NCBI GenBank assembly: GCA_945957185.1
Contig: CAMFKA010000034.1
Coordinates: forward strand, 1 to 12,911
Origin: an uncultured Chlamydiaceae bacterium
Lineage (GTDB): Bacteria; Chlamydiota; Chlamydiia; Chlamydiales; Parachlamydiaceae
DNA: 12,911 nucleotides
Direction of reading: 5' to 3'
Made by a program: the position numbers and the translations under genes. The notes below the pieces were generated by a model. That model was given only the letters and a program-made list of their open reading frames with translations. It was not told where the DNA came from and ran no database searches. Below are positions 7,332-12,911 of this stretch, one piece after another. Every line of letters starts with the position of its first letter. The first letter of the stretch is position 1.

Positions 7332-8327
7332 ATGAATCGTATACTTACTTTACTCATTACATTTGTTGCGCTGTTGGGATTGACAGATTGCTCTTCACAA
7401 CGCCGTTCATCCACTGCGGAATGGTTCAAAGAGAATGGGAAAATCAAAGTGTTAACGACAACGGCAATGATTCAAGATATTGTTGAAAGAGTTGGCGGCG
7501 ACCGTGTTGACGTGATCTCTCTCATAACCGGTGAATTAGATCCTCACTCTTATCAGTTGGTGAAAGGAGATGCGGAAAAAATTGCCCGCGCCGATCTCAT
7601 TTTTGCTAACGGCTTAGGATTGGAGCATGGCCCCAGCCTTCATCAACAGCTAGAAAATAACCCTAAAGCAGTTCCTTTGGGCAACTGGATTATGGCGAAA
7701 GAACCCGAAATCATTGTTTTATTGAACGGTCAAATCGATCCCCATATCTGGATGGATATTTCGATTTGGAAAAAAATCGTTCCCTATGTTGTAGAATTCC
7801 TTTCCGTGCAAGACCCTTCCCACTTGCAAGAGTTCAAAAGTAATGGAGAAGTGGTCCTGCAAGAGATGGATCAAGCGCACAAAGAAATCCGTCAAGAGAT
7901 GCAAGCCATTCCGGAAGCTCATCGCTACTTGGTGACCAGCCACGACGCTTTTAATTATTTCACGCGTTCCTATTTAGCAACGGATCAGGAGATCGTCGAC
8001 GGCACTTGGCACGATAGATTTGTTGCTCCGGAAGGGCTGGCTCCGGATAGTCAATTGAGCGCTCTGCATATCAAAGAGATTTTGGATCACGTCAAAAAAT
8101 TCGGAATCCGCGTTCTTTTTCCTGAATCGAATGTCAGTAAAGATTCGATCCGAAAAATTGTTTCTGCCGGTAATGAAATGGGACTGAAGTTAGAGATTTC
8201 CAAAATCCCGCTTTACGCCGACGCGATGGGGGCTCCGGGCAGCGATGGCGATACTTACATCAAAATGATACAGCACAATGCCAAAACTGTTTCAGGGCAG
8301 ATTCAACAGGCGTATCAACAGAGGTGA
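7332..8327 (+). CDS. ytgA: Metal ABC transporter substrate-binding protein (YtgA/TroA/ZnuA family)
   Basis: This is the periplasmic or lipid-anchored binding protein that captures a divalent transition metal (iron, manganese or zinc) and delivers it to the permease. At 331 residues it is normal for cluster A-I binding proteins. The four ligand positions of the family are present: His72 in DPHSY, His138 in DPHIWMD, His204 in TSHDAF, and Asp297 in YADAMG. The N-terminus is a signal peptide: Arg at 3, a hydrophobic core at 4-17, then LTDC with Cys20. That is lipoprotein-like, but Asp19 at the -1 position is unusual for a lipobox. The ATG directly follows the mrp stop codon, with the AAGG/GGTGA stretch at the mrp 3' end serving as ribosome-binding site. 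The neighbours match chlamydial ytgABCD. Which metal it takes cannot be told from the sequence; three His and one Asp fits Zn or Mn as well as Fe. Confidence 0.93.
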   Translation: MNRILTLLITFVALLGLTDCSSQRRSSTAEWFKENGKIKVLTTTAMIQDIVERVGGDRVDVISLITGELDPHSYQLVKGDAEKIARADLIFANGLGLEHGPSLHQQLENNPKAVPLGNWIMAKEPEIIVLLNGQIDPHIWMDISIWKKIVPYVVEFLSVQDPSHLQEFKSNGEVVLQEMDQAHKEIRQEMQAIPEAHRYLVTSHDAFNYFTRSYLATDQEIVDGTWHDRFVAPEGLAPDSQLSALHIKEILDHVKKFGIRVLFPESNVSKDSIRKIVSAGNEMGLKLEISKIPLYADAMGAPGSDGDTYIKMIQHNAKTVSGQIQQAYQQR

Positions 8328-8330
8328 CTG

Positions 8331-9119
8331 ATGAATGATCCAAAAAAACATCCCTATGCAGTCGAAGTCCACCGTTTAAGCGTCAACTACGATAAGACTC
8401 CGGTGCTTTGGGATATAAATTTACAAGTGCCTGCCGGCAATCTTGTCGGGATCGTAGGACCTAACGGCTCCGGAAAAACGACGTTTATCAAAACGCTCCT
8501 CGGGCTTGTGCGCCCACTGTCAGGCGATGTGCGCTTTTTAGGAGAACCTTTTGCTGCTGCGAGAAAAAAAATCGCTTATGTTCCGCAAAAAGAGACTGTG
8601 GATTGGGATTTCCCAATTACTGTTCGCGAGCTTGTTTTGATGGGACGGTACGGCAAACTCGGGCTGTTTAGATGGCCGCGAAAAGCGGATATTATGGCTG
8701 CTGAAGTGCATTTGGATCAAGTGGGCATCCTACACTTAGCCGACAGGCAGATCAGTCAACTGTCGGGAGGGCAACAACAAAGAGCTTTCATCGCCCGCGC
8801 GTTGATGCAAGATGCCGATATCTACTTTATGGACGAACCTTTCGCCGGTATCGATTTGACGACCGAAAGCATCATTATGGACCTCTTACGGGAATTAAGA
8901 GCGAAAAAGAAAACGGTTTTTGTCGTACATCACGATCTCAACACTGTCGAAAGCTACTTTGATTGGTTGATTATGCTCAATATGCATTTGGTGGCTTCAG
9001 GTCCCCTCAATCAAGTGTGCAATGCGGATAATTTAACTAAAACATTCGGTAAACATTATGCACTGCTCGATCAGGCATTAAAATTGTCTGAAGATAAGAC
9101 ACAGGGGATTGTCAGGTAA
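8331..9119 (+). CDS. ytgB: Metal ABC transporter ATP-binding protein
   Basis: This cytoplasmic ATPase drives metal import through the YtgC/YtgD channel. At 262 residues it has all ABC motifs in order: Walker A GPNGSGKTT at 43-51, Q-loop Gln86, signature LSGGQQQR at 144-151, Walker B YFMDEP at 165-170, and switch His at 200/201 in VVHHDL. The DWDFPITVRE segment at 91-100 is typical of the Mn/Zn/Fe importer subfamily. The start follows the ytgA stop by 3 nt, with GAGG at 8321-8324 overlapping the end of ytgA. The stop TAA shares one base with the ATG of the next gene, so translation is probably coupled. The sequence looks intact. Confidence 0.95.
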   Translation: MNDPKKHPYAVEVHRLSVNYDKTPVLWDINLQVPAGNLVGIVGPNGSGKTTFIKTLLGLVRPLSGDVRFLGEPFAAARKKIAYVPQKETVDWDFPITVRELVLMGRYGKLGLFRWPRKADIMAAEVHLDQVGILHLADRQISQLSGGQQQRAFIARALMQDADIYFMDEPFAGIDLTTESIIMDLLRELRAKKKTVFVVHHDLNTVESYFDWLIMLNMHLVASGPLNQVCNADNLTKTFGKHYALLDQALKLSEDKTQGIVR

Positions 9120-10462
9120 TGGATTCCATTTTCCAATATTTTACCGATCCCGTGTTAAGGGGTCCCACGATAGGCTGTATGTTGATGTCTTTGTCCGCGG
9201 CTTTAGTGGGAGTATTGGTATTTTTGAGACGCGAGTCCCTAATTGGAGAATCTCTTTCCCACTCGGCATACCCCGGGATTATGCTCGGGTGCTTTGCGCT
9301 TGCCGGTATGTCCGATTCTCCGGATGAAACAGTAACAATTTGGATCCTCACCGGCGCTTTTGTCACTTCGATTCTAGGGTTGTGGGCGATCCATTGGCTT
9401 GAACGCTCATTTAAAATTCGAAGTGATTCCGCTCTTTGCTTTATTCTCGCTCTGTTTTTTGGAATTGGATTGACAATGGCCAGCCATCTGCAATCGATCG
9501 AACCCTCCCTTTACCGCAAAGCGCAAGCGTATCTCTATGGGCAAGCAGCGACAATGACAGACTTCCATATTGTCCTGTACGGGACGTTGGCTTTGGCTAC
9601 TGTCATAACGCTCGCGTTTTTTAAAAACCCCCTTCGCCTTCTTCTGTTCGATCGCGCATACGCTCAAACGATAGGGATGAATGTATGGGCATTCGATCAA
9701 CTTGTATTTTCTCTCGTTATCCTCGCAGTCATTATTGGAATGCGTTCAGTGGGTGTTGTGTTGATGTCTGCAATGTTGATTGCTCCTGCCGCAGCAGCAA
9801 GGCAATACACCCATAAAATGAGCTCTATGCTAGTTCTTGCCGGAATTTTTGGAGCTTTGAGCGGGTTTTTGGGAAACTATTTGTCGGTAGAATTCTCTTA
9901 CGCCTTTCTCAAAAACGCAAGCGGTGGAATTTCTAGTTTTCCCACCGGACCTTCCGTTGTTGTGATGGCAACATTGATTTGCATTGTTTCCCTTTTGATT
10001 GCTCCCGAGCGAGGGCTTTTACGGCGAGCATGGAGAATAGCAGGTTACCGCTACCAATGCGCTTGCGAAAATTTATTAAAATTCATGTGGAAGCATGGAG
10101 GCCTTGTGTCGGATGGTTGGCATGCGTTGGGAGGGGTTTCCCCTTTATTGCGCGCGTTCATTTTGTTCCGCCTCAAACGCAACGGTTGGATTGTAAAAGC
10201 CGCAAAAGGGGAGTGGGAGCTAACGCCGGAAGGGAAAGCTCGCGCTGCTAAAATCGTGCGACTGCATCGCTTGTGGGAAGTGTATCTTGTAACATATTTA
10301 GGAGTAGGCGGAGAACGCGTCCATCGAAATGCGGAAGAGATGGAACACGTGTTGACTCCGGAATTGGAAAGACAGCTGACGTTGCTCTTAAATGATCCTT
10401 TAGAAGATCCTCATGCTCAACCGATCCCTCCAATGGGATATTCGGGGGATATATTGTTATGA
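9119..10462 (+). CDS. ytgCR: Metal ABC permease fused to a DtxR-type metal-dependent repressor (YtgC-YtgR)
   Basis: This is a two-part protein of 447 residues. Residues 1 to about 295 are an ABC-3 family permease with seven or more hydrophobic segments, LIGESLSHSAYPGIMLG at 41-57 and RSVGVVLMSAMLIAPAAAARQ at 209-229. Residues about 305-440 are a cytoplasmic winged-helix plus metal-binding domain of the DtxR/MntR family: the recognition and wing region at 338-370 ends in LTPEG, then RLHRLWE at 381-387 and ERVHRNAEEMEHVLTPEL at 399-416, then DPHAQPIP at 430-437. Aligned by eye to DtxR, His383, Glu387 and His402 match the ancillary site; Glu406 replaces DtxR Cys102, as in MntR; Glu409 and His410 match Glu105 and His106. 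In Chlamydia the repressor half is cleaved off and represses its own operon; cleavage here is inferred. The start overlaps the ytgB stop by 1 nt (TAATG) and the stop overlaps the ytgD start by 4 nt (ATGA). Confidence 0.93.
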   Translation: MDSIFQYFTDPVLRGPTIGCMLMSLSAALVGVLVFLRRESLIGESLSHSAYPGIMLGCFALAGMSDSPDETVTIWILTGAFVTSILGLWAIHWLERSFKIRSDSALCFILALFFGIGLTMASHLQSIEPSLYRKAQAYLYGQAATMTDFHIVLYGTLALATVITLAFFKNPLRLLLFDRAYAQTIGMNVWAFDQLVFSLVILAVIIGMRSVGVVLMSAMLIAPAAAARQYTHKMSSMLVLAGIFGALSGFLGNYLSVEFSYAFLKNASGGISSFPTGPSVVVMATLICIVSLLIAPERGLLRRAWRIAGYRYQCACENLLKFMWKHGGLVSDGWHALGGVSPLLRAFILFRLKRNGWIVKAAKGEWELTPEGKARAAKIVRLHRLWEVYLVTYLGVGGERVHRNAEEMEHVLTPELERQLTLLLNDPLEDPHAQPIPPMGYSGDILL

Positions 10463-11430
10463 ATCCATATCAGGGAACCGATTTCGTTGGCTTTTTTGTT
10501 ATTTTTTTTGAGAGATTATGGGGTTTCTTAACCGGAGCAATCCCTCTTAACCAGCTTGCCAATGATGAAGTGCAGCTGATTGTCCTTTCGTCTATAGCGG
10601 TATCTTCTGCGTTAGTTGGGACATTTTTAGTGCTGCGAAAGATGTCGATGCTTGCTAATTCGCTATCTCACACCATTTTGGTGGGAATTGTGATCGCTTT
10701 CTTACTCACAACAAGTCAGGGCGATCATCAAATTCTGCAACAAATGGATTTTACCATCTTATTTATTGCCGCAATCGTAACCGGAATAGGTACTTCGGTA
10801 TTGACGGAGTTTTTAACGAAAACTGCACGTTTACAAGAAGATGCCAGCACCGGAATCGTCTTTACAACCTTGTTTGCAATAGGAATTATCATCGTCACTG
10901 TCGCCACTAAAAATGCTCATATCGGAACAGAAGTGGTCATGGGGAACGTCGATGCGCTGCAACTGAGCGACTGCTCCCTTGCATTAGTGATTCTATTAGG
11001 CAACGCCCTTTTGACAGCAGTGCTCTTTAAAGAGTATGTATTGACTACTTTTGATCCCGGTCTTGCACGCACATTAGGATTTTCTGTCGCCGGTTTCAAC
11101 TACCTCTTGATGATACAGGTTTCTGCAACGATCATCGGTGCGTTTCGCGCGGTAGGGGTCTTGATGGTATTGGCATTTATTACGGGACCGACATTGACAG
11201 CGCGGCTTCTTTCAGATCGACTGTTTCCCGTCCTTGGATGGTCTATGGGAATTGGCGTAGCGGCTTCCGTATTGGGAGTTGCTCTCTCCAGACATATTTT
11301 GTCGGTTTACGACACCCCATTGACAACAGCGGGGTTAGTGGTGATTTTGCTTGGTGTTATGTTTGTTGCGGCTGCGTTATATAAAAAGGGCCTTCAGTGG
11401 CATCGTCGTTACAGCATCAATTATCACTGA
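10459..11430 (+). CDS. ytgD: Metal ABC transporter permease, second subunit
   Basis: This 323-residue ABC-3 family permease is the partner of YtgC in the channel. It has about eight hydrophobic segments, the family stretch MLANSLSHTILVGI at 64-77, and the conserved GAFRAVGVLMVLAFITGPTL segment at 227-246 that contacts the ATPase. It lacks the repressor extension of YtgC and ends soon after the last helix with a short basic tail (LQWHRRYS at 312-319). The start codon overlaps the ytgC stop (ATGA), with GGGGGA at 10444-10449 as ribosome-binding site inside ytgC. It is the last gene of the operon, followed by a convergent gap. The two permeases are distinct, as in chlamydial ytgCD, and form a heterodimer. 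Confidence 0.94.
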   Translation: MNPYQGTDFVGFFVIFFERLWGFLTGAIPLNQLANDEVQLIVLSSIAVSSALVGTFLVLRKMSMLANSLSHTILVGIVIAFLLTTSQGDHQILQQMDFTILFIAAIVTGIGTSVLTEFLTKTARLQEDASTGIVFTTLFAIGIIIVTVATKNAHIGTEVVMGNVDALQLSDCSLALVILLGNALLTAVLFKEYVLTTFDPGLARTLGFSVAGFNYLLMIQVSATIIGAFRAVGVLMVLAFITGPTLTARLLSDRLFPVLGWSMGIGVAASVLGVALSRHILSVYDTPLTTAGLVVILLGVMFVAAALYKKGLQWHRRYSINYH

Positions 11431-11451
11431 ATTCAAGGAACGATAGCAAGC

Positions 11452-11506
11452 AACGCGGAGACGCGGGGACGCAGAGACGCGGAGAATGTCCCTGCGTCTC
11501 CGCGTT
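11452..11506. repeat. GC-rich inverted array of 8-bp repeats (ACGCRGRG)
   Basis: Four consecutive 8-mers ACGCRGRG lie at 11453-11460, 11461-11468, 11469-11476 and 11477-11484. Two inverse copies follow at 11498-11505 and 11490-11497. The arms 11452-11470 and 11488-11506 pair over 19 positions with a single G-T wobble, around a 17-nt loop. It is far more GC-rich than the rest of the gap between ytgD and the coiA-like gene. A strong RNA hairpin is possible in either direction and might stop transcription from both convergent units, but no T run follows on either strand. Confidence 0.75.
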
Positions 11507-11589
11507 ATCCTACTTCTTTCGCTGGATGTTCATATTCAATAACATAAGAAATGTAATGAATTAGATTTTGCAAAGGAAGCAGTCGAAAA

Positions 11590-12333
11590 TTAACGGCATG
11601 CTTTTTCTAAAAAATGATAAAAAACGCCCTTTAGATTGTTTTTTAGCAACATCGCTCCTTGAAGGAGTAATTGAACAGCCGAATATTTGCTTACGCTCTT
11701 TGTTAAAAGCTCATCCCATCGATCACCTTCAAAATGCACCCAATGACGCGTGCGGCAGGGGCGTCGAAAGTCAACATCTTCTTTCCATTCTGTTTTTACT
11801 CTCGTCCCATTTTGGACCTTAGTCAAATGAGCGTAAAATGCTCCGATTCCCTCTTCACCGATGTCTGTGAAGTAGTGGGGATGTCGTCTTACTTCCCATT
11901 CGGCGGCGGTAACTTTCTTTTTTCCATAACGGTCCTGATGAAATATCCAGATGGGTGTCCACCCAAGGCTTGCGTAATCACGATTTCGCGACCGCAGTTC
12001 TTGCGCTGTGATAGGTGAACATTGGATTTCGAATACAATTTTTTCTTTTTCCCACGCGGCGTCAGCGATGCGGGAAATGGAGGGAAAGGGGCGCTCCAAA
12101 ATGATGTCAGGGATCAATTGTTGCAAACGAAACTGCGCATGAAGATGCTGCATGCTTTTGCCGTTTTGACGACAAGAACGATTCTCATCTAAATGAAAAT
12201 AGTGAACTGCACGCGTTTCCCCGCCTCTTGCTCGGACTCGAGAAAGGCATTCCGGACAGCGATAATCTTTTTGTTTTATAGCTTTAGAAGCCGGTATAAG
12301 CGAGTTCTCGTCGTCAAGGGCAAACAGCTGCAA
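11590..12333 (-). CDS. CoiA-like competence nuclease
   Basis: CoiA proteins act in natural transformation, on incoming DNA before or during recombination. Of the 247 residues, about 1-60 form a zinc-binding start typical of CoiA: LFALDDEN at 3-10, CPEC at 26-29, then HYFH at 44-47 and Cys54. Residues about 62-135 form the nuclease core: HLHAQF at 63-68, Asp91 in RIADAAW, Glu102 and Gln104 in VFEIQCSPI (the E-x-Q pair of the PD-(D/E)xK fold), and PIWIF at 127-131. The rest (136-247) is divergent, and the protein is shorter than Gram-positive CoiA. The best start is TTG at 12333-12331, 3 nt after the argS stop codon; it gives the usual CoiA N-terminus. I see no strong ribosome-binding site, so expression probably relies on coupling to argS. 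The family call is by motif; the function in this organism is inferred. Confidence 0.78.
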   Translation of the reverse strand: MQLFALDDENSLIPASKAIKQKDYRCPECLSRVRARGGETRAVHYFHLDENRSCRQNGKSMQHLHAQFRLQQLIPDIILERPFPSISRIADAAWEKEKIVFEIQCSPITAQELRSRNRDYASLGWTPIWIFHQDRYGKKKVTAAEWEVRRHPHYFTDIGEEGIGAFYAHLTKVQNGTRVKTEWKEDVDFRRPCRTRHWVHFEGDRWDELLTKSVSKYSAVQLLLQGAMLLKNNLKGVFYHFLEKACR

Positions 12334-12336
12334 CGG

Positions 12337-12911
12337 TTACATCCGTTCGACAGTGTGAAGACCCAACAATTGAAGGCCTGTTCTCAACGTTTTTGCAGTG
12401 GCTTCACAAAGGAGCAATCGAGAATCTTGCGCTTTTGTTCCTTCCACGCGGCAATCTCTAAAAAAGGCGTTGAATTTTTCTGCCAGATTGTACAGGTACT
12501 CGCAGAGGTAGTGGGGGAGCAAGTCATCTAAAATGGATTCGATCGTTTCCCCAAACTGATTGAGATGGAGAGCTAACGCAATTTCCGATGGATGTTCGAG
12601 ACGCAGTTTGACAGAGGCCAGTTGACCGTCGTCAACGCCACCGATTTTACGTTTGATTCCCGAAACTCGAACATAGGAGTATAAAATGAAAGCGGCGGTG
12701 TTTCCTTCAAAACGGAGCATCCTGTCATAACTGAAATGGTAATCTCCGACACGATTGCATGAAAGGTCCGCGTATTTGACGGCGCCAAGTCCAAGAACAT
12801 GAGCCAAGCGCTCTTGCTCTTCACGAGGCATATCCGGATTTCTACTATGAAGAATCTCTCCAGCTTTTGTAACGGCGTTGTTGAGGAGATCGATCAGTTT
12901 TTCAGTATCCC
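12337..12911 (-). CDS. argS: Arginyl-tRNA synthetase, C-terminal part (cut by the right edge)
   Basis: ArgS charges tRNA(Arg) with arginine in the cytoplasm. Only the last 190 codons or so are in the window; the frame is open through the edge, so the start and the catalytic HIGH and KMSKS regions lie outside. The visible part holds the end of the catalytic core and the alpha-helical DALR anticodon-binding domain: GLGAVKYADLSCNR, then DRMLRFEGNTAAFILY, then EIALALHLNQF and YNLAEKFNAFFRDCRV, ending LLGLHTVERM, which is the usual end of bacterial ArgS. The Met at 12831-12829 is internal, not the start, because matching ArgS sequence continues upstream of it (AGEILHSRNPD). It is followed after 3 nt by the CoiA-like gene, probably in one transcript. 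Confidence 0.96.
   Translation of the reverse strand, partial: DTEKLIDLLNNAVTKAGEILHSRNPDMPREEQERLAHVLGLGAVKYADLSCNRVGDYHFSYDRMLRFEGNTAAFILYSYVRVSGIKRKIGGVDDGQLASVKLRLEHPSEIALALHLNQFGETIESILDDLLPHYLCEYLYNLAEKFNAFFRDCRVEGTKAQDSRLLLCEATAKTLRTGLQLLGLHTVERM

Noticed and set aside
11452..11506. Possible CRISPR array or standard rho-independent terminator
   Set aside because: The 8-bp units are contiguous with no spacers, so it is not a CRISPR array. No T run follows the hairpin on either strand, so I list it as a repeat, not a terminator.
12573..12831. Internal Met starts that would make the argS fragment a complete short gene
   Set aside because: The reading frame continues upstream to the window edge with ArgS-like sequence, so these are internal Met codons of a truncated view.

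Overview
The window looks like chromosomal DNA of a member of the Chlamydiae, most likely a Chlamydia-related (environmental) lineage. Three things point there: a single-chain SecD-SecF fusion of 1487 residues with a very long insert after its first membrane helix; a metal-import operon in the order binding protein, ATPase, permease fused to a DtxR-type repressor, second permease, which is the chlamydial ytgABCD/ytgR arrangement; and several proteins I cannot assign to any widespread family. I cannot name the genus.

Layout. 1-493 (minus): 5' part of an unrecognised gene that runs off the left edge. 494-708: its promoter, a 9-bp-repeat inverted element, and the secDF terminator. 709-5172 (minus): secDF. 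5173-5386: secDF leader and the terminator of the next gene. 5387-5878 (minus): a small, very basic protein of unknown function. 5879-6227: a divergent regulatory region with several dyads and a candidate promoter on each strand. 6228-11430 (plus): a tight five-gene operon, mrp-DUF971 / ytgA / ytgB / ytgC-R / ytgD, with gaps of 0 to 3 nt or overlaps of 1 and 4 nt. 11431-11589: a convergent gap with a GC-rich inverted array of 8-bp repeats. 11590-12333 (minus): a CoiA-like competence nuclease with a TTG start 3 nt after the stop of argS. 12337-12911 (minus): the C-terminal part of argS, cut by the right edge.

How the genes fit together. The plus-strand operon joins import of a transition metal (YtgA captures it, YtgC and YtgD form the channel, YtgB powers it), a metal-sensing repressor made as the C-terminal part of one permease, and an Mrp-type ATPase of the iron-sulfur-carrier family. 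This suggests a unit for metal acquisition and Fe-S handling with built-in feedback. The Mrp protein lacks the usual CPxC cluster motif but carries a cysteine-rich DUF971 domain. The repressor domain keeps the ancillary metal site of the DtxR family and has a MntR-like Glu where DtxR has its Cys. These features, the dyad-rich region at 5879-6227 and the two short-repeat inverted elements are the points most worth following up.
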